Positions 16,339-24,322 of a DNA stretch of 64,000 nucleotides are shown piece by piece; within the stretch, counting starts at the first letter, position 1; each line of letters begins with the position of its first letter. The stretch spans positions 62,001 to 126,000 of the forward strand of contig CBDCQE010000002.1 of NCBI GenBank assembly GCA_965220505.1, in the 5' to 3' direction. Both the position numbers and the translations under genes were made by a program. The notes beneath the pieces were generated by a model, which was not told the DNA's origin, did not search any database, and saw nothing but the letters and a program-made list of their open reading frames with translations. Origin of the DNA: Bin87 sp965220505. GTDB lineage: Bacteria > Chloroflexota > Dehalococcoidia > Lucifugimonadales > UBA3495.

Positions 16339-16366
16339 TATATAATCTAACACACGTATTGCTCAA
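16339..16366 (-). promoter_or_regulatory. Candidate promoter of the hypothetical gene at 15773
   Basis: Read on the minus strand: TTGAGC (16366-16361), 16-base spacer, TATATA (16344-16339). It lies about 48 bases upstream of the TTG start, in an AT-rich gap. Confidence 0.4.
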
Positions 16367-16392
16367 TACACCATACCACTCAATAACGAAAA

Positions 16393-17340
16393 TTAATTTG
16401 ACGGATTAATCGCGGCCAATAACGCGGCTTCCAATACTCGCGGCGGTACATATTGCTCAAATCGATCAGTGATCCGGCCATCGCTTCCTACAACGAACGT
16501 CCAGGGCTCGGACACGAGACCCCATTCGTCAACAGCGGGAACCAACTCGCGGGTCGGGTCTGTGGGGCTGATCCGGTGCGGATCGCGGTACACCTCAACG
16601 TGAACGAAGCTGACCTGGTCTTCGTACCTCTCGGCCAGGACCGAAAGGTCCGACACTTGCGGCCCGCATGTCGCCGTCACGCAAAAAGCCGGTGTGGCGA
16701 AGGTGATGACCGCGGGTTTTCCGGCGCGCACCGCCTGGGCCACCGACAACCGGTACAGAGCCGGATCCGGTTCGGGGCTGCTGCTGATGGTTCGCAGGTC
16801 CGTGACCGTCGTCACCGTCGGCGTGTCGGATAGGGGCGCGGCGTCACCGATGAATGGCGCGCGGTGCGTGGGAGCCACGGATACCACCGAGCCGATGGTC
16901 AGCGGTTCCGGCGCTTCCAAAGGCGACCGGGCATATTTGAAGGTGGCGTGCAACTCCCAGATCCCCAGCGTATCGCCGGTGGCGGTTCCGGCCTGATCAA
17001 AGGACACGTTGGCGATGAAGACTCCCCGACGGCCCTCGGGAGGCCAGGGCAGGAAATCCGCCTCGGTACGATGTCGCACCTGGCCCGTCGCGGCTCCCGG
17101 CTCGTAATACACCGCGCGTAACGACACGGCCTCGGGGCGCACCGGCATGTAATCCCGATCCACCAACCCGAAGGACACGCGGTTTTCTCCCACGGCGAGG
17201 TCGCTGTTGCTCACCACCAGGCTGACCGGTGGGCCTCCCGGAGGCTGGGACAATGGATCGTCCGGAGTATTCGTCGGCGCGCACGCCAGCGCCGCCAGCC
17301 ACGCCAGAACGAGTACCGCCGTCAGATTCCGTGGCGGCAT
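16393..17340 (-). CDS. Lipoprotein with C-terminal thioredoxin-like domain
   Basis: 315 residues from the ATG at 17340; an extension to 17400 is possible. The N-terminus NLTAVLVLAWLAALAC is a lipoprotein signal with the lipobox Cys. The middle has a beta-rich segment (VSLVVSNSDLAVGENRVSFG). The C-terminal third looks thioredoxin-like: KPAVITFATPAFCVTATCGP carries two Cys as CxxxxC rather than CxxC, then VSFVHVEVY and EPWTFVVGSDGRI. Probably faces the cell exterior; could be a redox or metal-handling protein. Minus-strand monocistron. Confidence 0.65.
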   Translation of the reverse strand: MPPRNLTAVLVLAWLAALACAPTNTPDDPLSQPPGGPPVSLVVSNSDLAVGENRVSFGLVDRDYMPVRPEAVSLRAVYYEPGAATGQVRHRTEADFLPWPPEGRRGVFIANVSFDQAGTATGDTLGIWELHATFKYARSPLEAPEPLTIGSVVSVAPTHRAPFIGDAAPLSDTPTVTTVTDLRTISSSPEPDPALYRLSVAQAVRAGKPAVITFATPAFCVTATCGPQVSDLSVLAERYEDQVSFVHVEVYRDPHRISPTDPTRELVPAVDEWGLVSEPWTFVVGSDGRITDRFEQYVPPRVLEAALLAAINPSN

Positions 17341-17440
17341 CGGGCGACCGGTCTTCCACTCCCGGGCGGCATCAATAAGGCTGGGGCGAGATGGGGTCAA
17401 TTCAAACCTTCTGACTTCCGACCTGCTGGTGAATTCCTAA

Positions 17441-17923
17441 TGGATACCAACAATATACGTGTCGATACATGAGACCGGACTGGTCCAAAAACGAGTGTCC
17501 GTTATATTGCTGGGAATCCACCCGATTTTGAAGCGGAACCCAGAGTCTTGGACGTAATTCCCTCTGGCGGCAGTTGAAAATCGATCAGGGCCAGGCGCGT
17601 CAACTGGCCGCGCAGTATAGGGACTGCCGCACAGCAGCGCAACGCCCCCTTACTTCTCACGCGTACCCATTTTGTCATCGCGACGACGTGGCGGTCCCGT
17701 TCCCGCGTCAGCGATTGCCCTGACGATATTGCCGCGCTACGCTCGCAATGACGGTTCCGGCAAAACTGTGTACGCGTGAGCACCGCATTTCCGACCGACG
17801 GTAAAGCAGGCCATCAGTGATTTTGGCAGCCCATACTCCCGGCTTCTTGCGGCCAAGCGCGGAGCCGAATTTTTCGTCTATAATCTTGCTACTCCCATCC
17901 CAAATTTTCCACCAGAGGCAGAT
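17441..17923. other. Intergenic gap with a REP-like element and a promoter
   Basis: No gene is convincing here. It holds the inverted repeat at 17674-17754 and a TATAAT at 17879-17884 that could serve the LLM gene at 17924. Short ORFs in the stretch come from the repeat. Confidence 0.5.
17674..17754. repeat. REP-like inverted repeat, family 2
   Basis: Left arm GTCATCGCGACGACGTGGCG..., right arm ATATTGCCGCGCTACGCTCG followed by CAATGAC. This is the common 'CATTGCGAGC...GGCAAT' type of dispersed bacterial repeat. A left arm of the same family lies at 33382-33409. Confidence 0.65.
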
Positions 17924-18958
17924 ATGCGCTTCGGCTCCTTCGTATTTCCCGTCAGCCACCAACCCGAGAACGACTCGGCAGTGATCGACAGCACCCTCGA
18001 CGAGATCGTACTGGCCGAGCAGATCGGCATGCACTCGGTCTGGTTAACCGAGCACCATTTTGACGGCGCTGCCGCGCACGCCGACCCTCTGGTTCTGGGC
18101 GCCGCCGTCGCCTCCAGAACCACTGATCTCAAGATCGGTTTCGCCGTGGTGGAACTTGCTTTCCACCATCCCGTGCGCCTCGCCGTGCAAACCTCCCTGC
18201 TGGACAACCTGAGCCATGGGCGCCTCATCGTCGGCACCGGCCGCGGGTCCGCTTACAACCACTACGAGTACATTGGGTTCGGCATCACCATGGAAGACGG
18301 TCTGGCCCGCCTGGACGAAGCCGAAGAGCTGCTGGTCAAGGCCTGGACCGGCTCGCCGCTGTATTCCAGCGGCGAGCATTGGGACGTGGAGTTCCCGCTG
18401 TTGCGACCTCGCCCCTATCAGCAGCCCCATCCGCCTCTGATCCGCGCCTGCATCAGCGAAGCATCCACGATCCGGATGGCCGAGATAGGCCGCCCGGTGA
18501 TGATCGGCATCCAGACCCTGCCTAATTTGCAGTCACGGCTGGAGCGTTACCGGGCCACCATGCAGGATTCGGGCTTCACCGAAGAGCAGACCGAGGCCAC
18601 GGTGGACCAGTGCTGGGCCTCCCGCGACCTTTTTGTCGCCGACAGCTACGACGAGGCCCACGAGATCGCCGCCGCCGGCTTCGAACGCGAGCGCACCCAC
18701 TTCCGCCAGGCCCGCGAACTCTACAACCCCGGCGGGTTCCCTCCTCCTGATCCCAACCGACCCATTCCCGCCGGCGAGAGCCTGGAGCACTCCTTCATCA
18801 TGGGAACGCCATCCCAAGTGGCCGAGCAGGTCGCCGCAATGCGGGACATCGGCGTGCGCAACCTGATGCTGAAGCTGAACGTAGGCGAAATGGACACGCA
18901 CAAGGTGCAGAAATCCATGCGGATGTTCGGGGATAAGGTGATGCCGCACTTCGCCTAG
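17924..18958 (+). CDS. LLM-class flavin-dependent monooxygenase (bacterial luciferase-like)
   Basis: 344 residues, typical length for the alkanal-monooxygenase-like branch. MRFGSFVFPVSHQP, SVWLTEHHFDGAAAHADPLV, HHPVRLAVQTSLLDNLSHGR and LIVGTGRGSAYNHYEYIGFG are the conserved blocks; the C-terminus ends GTPSQVAEQVAAMRDIGVRN. Probably uses FMNH2 and oxygen on an organic substrate. It belongs to a different branch from the gene at 9053. Confidence 0.88.
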   Translation: MRFGSFVFPVSHQPENDSAVIDSTLDEIVLAEQIGMHSVWLTEHHFDGAAAHADPLVLGAAVASRTTDLKIGFAVVELAFHHPVRLAVQTSLLDNLSHGRLIVGTGRGSAYNHYEYIGFGITMEDGLARLDEAEELLVKAWTGSPLYSSGEHWDVEFPLLRPRPYQQPHPPLIRACISEASTIRMAEIGRPVMIGIQTLPNLQSRLERYRATMQDSGFTEEQTEATVDQCWASRDLFVADSYDEAHEIAAAGFERERTHFRQARELYNPGGFPPPDPNRPIPAGESLEHSFIMGTPSQVAEQVAAMRDIGVRNLMLKLNVGEMDTHKVQKSMRMFGDKVMPHFA

Positions 18959-19000
18959 CGGCTGTGTACTAGGGCAGTTGCCGGCGGTTACGCTCCGCGA

Positions 19001-19606
19001 CTACGATTGGCCGGGAAGTATCGCTGCAACCGGTATCTCAATGTCCTCGAAGCAACCCGGCCGCAGCACGTCGCCCGCTCGGAACCGTCGCGTGACTCGA
19101 TAGCCGTTGTCAGTGGGCTCCGTGTGGGCCTCCACCACGTCCTCCGGCAGCAGGGTGAGCCACACCTCGGGTATGCCGGCACGAGCGTACCGGGGCAGTT
19201 TTTCATTTCGGTCGTAGCCCACGGAACTGTCGGCCACCTCGATGAGTAGCAGCACGTCCTGGGGACCAGCATGTCCCGACGCGTAAAGGTCTGCCCGTTC
19301 CTGCAACAGCACCAGATCCGGCTGTGGTTCGGTTCCATCATCCAATCGAATTGGGCTTTGCACTTGGACCACCGCGCGTCGTCCGACAGCCTCAGTCAAC
19401 GCTCGATTGAAACCATTCACGACGCCAACATGACGGCTGCCGACTGGGGCCATTTCAACTATCACTCCATCAATGAGTTCCACCCGATCGTCCTCGGTCA
19501 GGATGCCCGCTTCGGCCATGGCGTAGTATTCCGCCACCGTGAACCGGCGCACGGGGAGGTTCAACACGCTTGACGATTGTGGCGGCGGTTTGGTCTGCGT
19601 CGTCAT
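19001..19606 (-). CDS. Uma2 family endonuclease-like protein (copy A)
   Basis: 201 residues. RRFTVAEYYAMAEAGILTED, RVELIDGVIVEMAPVGSRH, PQPDLVLLQ and DVLLLIEVADSSVGYDRNEK give the PD-(D/E)XK-type core (Asp in QPDLVLL; Glu in LLIEVAD; Lys in NEKLPRYA), followed by AGIPEVWLT. The role of Uma2 proteins is unknown; they are expanded in cyanobacteria and Chloroflexota. The adjacent gene at 19622 is a close paralogue in the same direction, 15 bases away. Confidence 0.85.
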   Translation of the reverse strand: MTTQTKPPPQSSSVLNLPVRRFTVAEYYAMAEAGILTEDDRVELIDGVIVEMAPVGSRHVGVVNGFNRALTEAVGRRAVVQVQSPIRLDDGTEPQPDLVLLQERADLYASGHAGPQDVLLLIEVADSSVGYDRNEKLPRYARAGIPEVWLTLLPEDVVEAHTEPTDNGYRVTRRFRAGDVLRPGCFEDIEIPVAAILPGQS

Positions 19607-19621
19607 GGTTCCGTCCTCCGG

Positions 19622-20221
19622 CTATTCGGGCAGAATATCGCTGACCACAAGCTCTATGTCGGGTAGGGCGCTGGGAGAGATGGTGTCGCCGGGGACGTAG
19701 ATGCGATTGCGAGTGTACCTGCCGGCGACGGGCTCAGCGTGGGCCTCGATGATGCGTTCCGGCAGGACTGTTATCCAGACCTCGGGAATTCCAGCCTGGG
19801 CATATCTCGGCAATTTCTGGTAGCGGTCGTAGTTCACCGAACTCTCGGCCACTTCGATCAGCAGCAGGACGTCATCGGGTACCGCGGCCCGGTAACGGTA
19901 GAAATCCTGACGGGCTCGCAGCAGTACCAAATCCGGTTCGGGCATACTGCGCTCGGCCAACAGTATCGAGCCTTGAACCCGTACAATGGCCCGATCTCCC
20001 ACCGCTCGGGCGAACAACATAGTGTACAGATCCGTTGTCCCAAGATGATTGTTTCCGATCGGCGCCATTTCGACGATCACCCCGTCAATCAACTCAACCC
20101 GCTCTCCTCTTTTCAGGATTCCCGCTTCAGCCATGGCGAAGTATTCGTCAACGGTGAAACGGCGCAACGGGAGTTGGGCCACATCGGCGGAAGGCGGCGG
20201 TGGTTTAGTCTGCGTCGTCAT
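19622..20221 (-). CDS. Uma2 family endonuclease-like protein (copy B)
   Basis: 199 residues, about half identical by eye to copy A, including the same opening TTQTKPPP. RFTVDEYFAMAEAGILKRGE, ELIDGVIVEMAPIGNNH, EPDLVLL and DVLLLIEVAESSVNYDRYQK keep the nuclease-like residues. Tandem duplication is the simplest origin. It is downstream of the aminotransferase (gap about 30 bases) and might be read with it. Confidence 0.85.
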   Translation of the reverse strand: MTTQTKPPPPSADVAQLPLRRFTVDEYFAMAEAGILKRGERVELIDGVIVEMAPIGNNHLGTTDLYTMLFARAVGDRAIVRVQGSILLAERSMPEPDLVLLRARQDFYRYRAAVPDDVLLLIEVAESSVNYDRYQKLPRYAQAGIPEVWITVLPERIIEAHAEPVAGRYTRNRIYVPGDTISPSALPDIELVVSDILPE

Positions 20222-20251
20222 AGTACCCTCCCGGCTCCGACGGAGCGGCGC

Positions 20252-21418
20252 TCACAGCGCCCGGACCATGGTGTCCAGACTCTCCAGGGCCCTACTGATG
20301 TTCTCCTGGCTGTTGGCGTAGGACAGGCGAACGTAGCCCTCGCCGAACTCACCAAAGGCCGAGCCGGATAGCAGCGCGACGCCGGCCTCCTGCATGGCCC
20401 GTTCCTCGAACTCGGCGCTGGTCAGGCCGGTGTCCTTGATGCTGGGGAAGGCGTAGAACGCGCCCTCAGGCTCGGGGCAGTTTATGCCGGGGATGGACTG
20501 CAAGCCATCGGCGATAAGGCGACGGCGACGGGCGAATTCGGCGGCCATCTCCTGCACGGCGTCCTGCGGCCCGTCCAGCGCGGCCACGCCGGCCATCTGG
20601 CTGAACGATGCGGCGCAGGAGACGCTATTGGTGGCCAGCCGGGACACATGCGGGACCAACTCCTCCGGCATGATCCCGTAGCCCAGCCGCCAGCCGGTCA
20701 TGGCATAGCTCTTGGAGAACCCGTCCAGGATGATGGTGCGGTCCGCCATGCCCGGCAACGCGGCGATGCTGTGGTGCTCGCCGGAGTACAGAATGTCCTT
20801 GTAAATCTCGTCGGACATGACGTACATATCGGGATGGCTGCGCACCACGTCGGCGATGGTCTCCAGTTCCTCCAGCGTGAATGCAGAGCCGCAGGGATTC
20901 TCCGGCGAGTTGATGATCAGCAGCCGCGTGCGCTCGTTTACCATATCGGGCAGGCGGCTCAGGTCCGGGTGGTATGCCTTGTCCTCCAGCAGTTGCATGG
21001 GCACGGCCTTGGCGCCGCTGAACTCGATCATGGACTCGTAGATAGGGAAGCCGGGGTTGGGATAGATGATCTCCGCGCCGGCCTCGGCGATGGCCAGCAG
21101 GACGTAGAACATGATGGGCTTGGCGCCCGGCGTGACCACCACCTGCTCCCAGTCGGTGTCGATGCCGCGCACCTCCCGGCTGTTGCGGGCCACGGCCTGC
21201 CGAAGCTCCGGCAGACCCGGCGTGGGGCCATAGTGGGTGTAGCCGTCCTGGAGCGCCTTGATGCCCGCCTGCACGATGTGCTCCGGCGTCTCGAAGTCAG
21301 GCTCGCCGATTTCCAAGTGGACGATCTCCCTTCCCTGGGCTTCCAGCGCCCGCGCCCTGGCCAGCACCTCGAAGGCGGATTCGGTTCCCAAGCGGCTCAT
21401 TCGGGTGGCAATAGTCAT
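20252..21418 (-). CDS. PLP-dependent class I/II aminotransferase
   Basis: 388 residues, fold type I. IVHLEIGEPDFETPEHIVQA, HYGPTPGLPELRQAVA, the glycine-rich VVTPGAKPIMFYVL, MYVMSDEIYKDILY (PLP Asp/Tyr) and DGFSKSYAMTGWRLGYG (Schiff-base Lys) are all present. The substrate-side motif reads SPENPCGS instead of the common NPxNPTG. Likely an aspartate/aromatic-type transaminase; substrate not assignable. The minus-strand ATG at 21418 suits the family. Confidence 0.9.
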   Translation of the reverse strand: MTIATRMSRLGTESAFEVLARARALEAQGREIVHLEIGEPDFETPEHIVQAGIKALQDGYTHYGPTPGLPELRQAVARNSREVRGIDTDWEQVVVTPGAKPIMFYVLLAIAEAGAEIIYPNPGFPIYESMIEFSGAKAVPMQLLEDKAYHPDLSRLPDMVNERTRLLIINSPENPCGSAFTLEELETIADVVRSHPDMYVMSDEIYKDILYSGEHHSIAALPGMADRTIILDGFSKSYAMTGWRLGYGIMPEELVPHVSRLATNSVSCAASFSQMAGVAALDGPQDAVQEMAAEFARRRRLIADGLQSIPGINCPEPEGAFYAFPSIKDTGLTSAEFEERAMQEAGVALLSGSAFGEFGEGYVRLSYANSQENISRALESLDTMVRAL

Positions 21419-21567
21419 GGTTCGCCGTACCTCATTTCAGTGTCAAAAATAGGCCGTCGGCCTCGCTGCAAGGTTATCACATCCGGTATGGGCGGGCTTG
21501 GCCAATACCGAAAAAAGGCCGGAGGGTGACCTCCGGCCGGATGTTGTCATTGGCGACAGAACTGAAC

Positions 21568-21837
21568 CTACAGTTTCCAGAAAGTCCCCACCTGGCAGAC
21601 GATGTCCACCTTGTTGATGGACTCAGCGGGCCAGCCCACCAGGTTGAGCCAGTCCTCGAAATGGGACTGTTCCACCGCCTCGCACTCGGAGATCAGCTTT
21701 CCATTCTCCAGGTCGCCGTAGACCTTGAGGATGGTGGTGCGCCGGTCGGGCCGCCACTTGCGGACGGCGTCCAGCTTGTCCCGGAAGTCGTCCTCGGTGA
21801 TGCCGGGGACGTTGTGAACGGCAATGAAACGTGCCAT
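21568..21837 (-). CDS. Small ferredoxin-like-fold protein (DUF4242-like)
   Basis: 89 residues from the ATG at 21837, preceded by GGAG. ARFIAVHNVPGITEDDFRDK, then TTILKVYGDLENGKLISECE and a final VDIVCQVGTFWKL suggest a small alpha/beta barrel. Homologues occur next to dehydratases and oxidoreductases. Function unknown. It is downstream of the MaoC pair on the same strand, with a REP-like element between. Confidence 0.5.
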   Translation of the reverse strand: MARFIAVHNVPGITEDDFRDKLDAVRKWRPDRRTTILKVYGDLENGKLISECEAVEQSHFEDWLNLVGWPAESINKVDIVCQVGTFWKL

Positions 21838-21862
21838 CGTGTCAAACTCCAAATATTCAGCC

Positions 21863-21943
21863 CGTTATTCCCGCTTCCGCGGGAATCCGGTACGTCTCAC
21901 TTGCGCGGAATGCCCTGGGTTCCGGCCGGCGCCGGAATGACGG
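21863..21943. repeat. REP-like inverted pair, family 1
   Basis: Left hairpin at 21863-21890 (CGTTATTCCCGCTTCCGCGG...) and right hairpin at 21915-21943 (...GCCGGAATGACGG) in opposite orientation. Same family as the elements at 449, 37264, 40826 and 46126. Confidence 0.75.
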
Positions 21944-21971
21944 TATGGGTAGGCGGAAATGACTGGAGGGG

Positions 21972-22532
21972 CTAGTCGGCGGGCGGTACGAAGGGATAGG
22001 GGATCGGCGGGCCGTCCCGCAGGGGCAGCACCACCGTCGCTGTCCCGGGCATACTCTCAATGCCGTCCTGGGTTTTCATCCCGATTTCCAAGTCGATGAA
22101 GCCCATCTGGCCCTTTTCGTACTTGCTGGTAACCCGCCCCCACATGATGAGCACGTCGCCGGGAACCAGCATAGCCCGGTGCTCGAAGCGGGCCTTCCAC
22201 GGCCAGCCGTTGGGCAGCGTCCAGTCCTTCAGGTACTGGGGAACCACGCTCTGCTTCCATGAGCCGTGCACCAGAATGCTGGGGTTGCGGTCGTGGTTCA
22301 GGCCGAAGTCCAGATCGTAATGGATCCGGTGGAAATTCTCGATGGCCGCGCTCCACCGGAAGAGGTGGGTGGGCGTGGGCTTGTAGATGTATTTGGGCAG
22401 TTCGTCGCCCTCGTTGACGTCCTCGTAGTAGATCTGCTCCTTGACACGCAGGCCGTCGGCGTCCGGGCGCTCGTTGAGCTTCCAGATCTCCTCGGCCTCC
22501 ATGTTGAGCAGGTCGTCCAGCAGGGTGGTCAT
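21972..22532 (-). CDS. MaoC-like hydratase/dehydratase subunit
   Basis: 186 residues, hotdog fold. YIYKPTPTHLFRWSAAIENF, HRIHYDLDF (the Asp/His hydratase dyad region), SILVHGSWKQSVVPQYLKDW and VPGDVLIMWGRVTSKYE are typical MaoC features. The gene at 22566 encodes a partner with an N-terminal-type MaoC domain, so the two probably form a heteromeric enoyl-thioester hydratase. Substrate unknown. Same strand, 33-base gap. Confidence 0.8.
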   Translation of the reverse strand: MTTLLDDLLNMEAEEIWKLNERPDADGLRVKEQIYYEDVNEGDELPKYIYKPTPTHLFRWSAAIENFHRIHYDLDFGLNHDRNPSILVHGSWKQSVVPQYLKDWTLPNGWPWKARFEHRAMLVPGDVLIMWGRVTSKYEKGQMGFIDLEIGMKTQDGIESMPGTATVVLPLRDGPPIPYPFVPPAD

Positions 22533-22565
22533 GGCGTTTCTCCAGTGGGTCTTAGCCGGCGGAGG

Positions 22566-23120
22566 CTATCGGCGGATCGTGGATGCGCGAGTGATGCACA
22601 GCGTCACGTCGTTCTGGTTCCAGAAGCGCGTCTCGCGGGTGATAATCAGGAACGGCGTGCCGTCCCGCCCCAGGCGCTCGCGGATGTCCGAATAGCGGTT
22701 CTGGAAGAAGACCGTGTCGCCGATGCTGGGGTAAGCGTACAGTTCGATCTCGTTGCCGGCGTTGAGCACCCGCACCAGGTTGGTTGGCACCGGAGGCAAC
22801 TCGCCCGGGCGCTCCACGGAGCCGATGCCGTCCGATTCGGGGTTCTCCTCAAAGGCCGCGGTGATGGGGTCGCCCTGGTCCGGCCGGATGCGGCTGGCCA
22901 GGTAGCTCACCATGATCGGCGGCGTGATGATCTCGCCGTAGCGGGTGGACTTGGCGAACTCGTCGTCCCAGTAACGCGGGTCGGGATCCATGAGAGCCTG
23001 GGTGAACCGGCGCATGTACTCGCCGTCCACCACGCCCCAAGATTCGACGACGTCGCCGCTGACGCCCACCATGGCCTGCACCTCGGGGGTGAGAGCGGTG
23101 GGAGGGGCTTGTTGAGTCAT
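22566..23120 (-). CDS. FAS1-like/MaoC N-terminal-type dehydratase subunit
   Basis: 184 residues. MRRFTQALMDPDPRYWDDEF and YGEIITPPIMVSYLASRIRP are the characteristic MaoC N-terminal-domain blocks; GNEIELYAYPSIGDTVFFQN and TRETRFWNQNDVTLCITR complete a hotdog fold. This half usually lacks the catalytic dyad and pairs with a MaoC partner, here at 21972. First gene of this minus-strand pair. Confidence 0.8.
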   Translation of the reverse strand: MTQQAPPTALTPEVQAMVGVSGDVVESWGVVDGEYMRRFTQALMDPDPRYWDDEFAKSTRYGEIITPPIMVSYLASRIRPDQGDPITAAFEENPESDGIGSVERPGELPPVPTNLVRVLNAGNEIELYAYPSIGDTVFFQNRYSDIRERLGRDGTPFLIITRETRFWNQNDVTLCITRASTIRR

Positions 23121-23358
23121 AGAGAAATGCTCCGTAACAGTGGAGATTTAATGCACGGGCAAGCGTAGCGCAGGCCGCCCGGTTCGTCAATTGCCGCGCC
23201 ATTTGGGTAGTGCTCATTATGACATGGCGTATTCCATCCAACGAGCCGAAGGCCCGATTAGCAACCGCGTCAACATCCGACCCTTCACCAAGTATCCTTG
23301 CAGGTGGCATACTAATCCCACTGCAAGCAGCGTCCGTAACAAAGACGGAGATACCAGA

Positions 23359-24228
23359 ATGACCACGCCCGAAGCCCACGCATTCATTAGGCAACTCGAT
23401 CAAGACCCGGAACTCCTGGAACAGGTGCGAGCCCGCATCCTGACCCGCGAACTGCTCCAGCTGCCCGAAACCGTCGCTCAAATCGCCAGATTCCAACAGG
23501 AAACGGCAGAGCAGCTCGCCAGATTCCAACAGGAAACGGCAGAGCAGTTCGCAAGGACCAACGAACGGCTCGACAGCACCAACGAACGGCTCGACAGCAC
23601 CAACGAACGGCTCGACAGCTTCCAGCAGCAGACCAACGAACGGCTCGACAGCACCAACGAACGGCTCGACAGCACCAACGAACGGCTCGACAGCACCAAC
23701 GAACGGCTCGACAACACCAACGAACGGCTCGACAACACCAACGAACGGCTCGACACTCTCACCGGCAGTGTCCAGAGGATCGAGGGTACGCTGGGCAACC
23801 TCACCGGCAGCGCTTACGAAAACCGCGCCGCACGCATGGCACCGAGGCTCATGGCGCGCTATCTCCGAATGCAGCAAGCCCAGGTTCTCCAGGCGCCCAA
23901 CACCAGCCACAGCGCCGACCTGGACAATATGGTGAACGAAAGCGTAATCAACGGAGCGATCACCGACCAACAAGCGCAGGAGCTCGAACGCGCCGACATC
24001 ATCGTCATGGCCAAGGACAACCAGGACCAGACCGTCTACGTGGTCATCGAAGCCTCCGTCACCATAGACGATACCGACGTCGACCGAGCCCACGGAAGGG
24101 CGTTGATTATGGGTCGTCTGGCCGGCATGGCCGCGCACGCCGCGGTAATCGGCCAGGACATCTCCACGCCGAATCGCCAGAGGGCCGCCGGGCTCGGTGT
24201 CATTTTCATGCCACTGAGCCAGCAGTAA
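23359..24228 (+). CDS. Heptad-repeat coiled-coil protein with PD-(D/E)XK-like C-terminus
   Basis: 289 residues; ATG at 23359. Residues about 65-135 are near-exact NERLDST/NERLDNT heptads, a textbook coiled coil. The C-terminal domain (NRAARMAPRLMARYLR, then ELERADIIVMAKDNQ, TVYVVIEASVTIDDTDVDRA) resembles the PD-(D/E)XK nuclease-like proteins that carry such stalks in Chloroflexota and cyanobacteria; VVIEASV supplies the Glu. Function unproven. No operon partner is obvious; the Uma2 gene follows in the same direction. Confidence 0.65.
   Translation: MTTPEAHAFIRQLDQDPELLEQVRARILTRELLQLPETVAQIARFQQETAEQLARFQQETAEQFARTNERLDSTNERLDSTNERLDSFQQQTNERLDSTNERLDSTNERLDSTNERLDNTNERLDNTNERLDTLTGSVQRIEGTLGNLTGSAYENRAARMAPRLMARYLRMQQAQVLQAPNTSHSADLDNMVNESVINGAITDQQAQELERADIIVMAKDNQDQTVYVVIEASVTIDDTDVDRAHGRALIMGRLAGMAAHAAVIGQDISTPNRQRAAGLGVIFMPLSQQ
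23556..23756 (+). repeat. 21-bp tandem repeats encoding NERLDST heptads
   Basis: AACGAACGGCTCGACAGCAC-type 21-base units are repeated about nine times, several identical, with one interruption (TTCCAGCAGCAG near 23620). Each unit is exactly one heptad, so copy-number change keeps both frame and coiled-coil register. Confidence 0.9.
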
Positions 24229-24322
24229 CAATGGGACAATTTAAGCAATTTCAAATTGAGCCACTACCGTCATTTGCGACAATGTTAGAGTGTTACTGCA
24301 TGAACCCGCTGCGAGGACTGCC

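Noticed and set aside
17502..17783. 93-codon minus-strand ORF with HCERSAAISSGQ
   Set aside because: This is the typical translation of a 'CATTGCGAGC' dispersed repeat, not a gene.
23556..23756. Regular repeats reminiscent of a CRISPR array
   Set aside because: The 21-bp units are contiguous without spacers, are in frame and encode heptads.
22849..24231. Minus-strand ORF with GAVEPFV repeats
   Set aside because: Antisense of the NERLDST heptad repeats and the flanking gene; no start signal or known domain.
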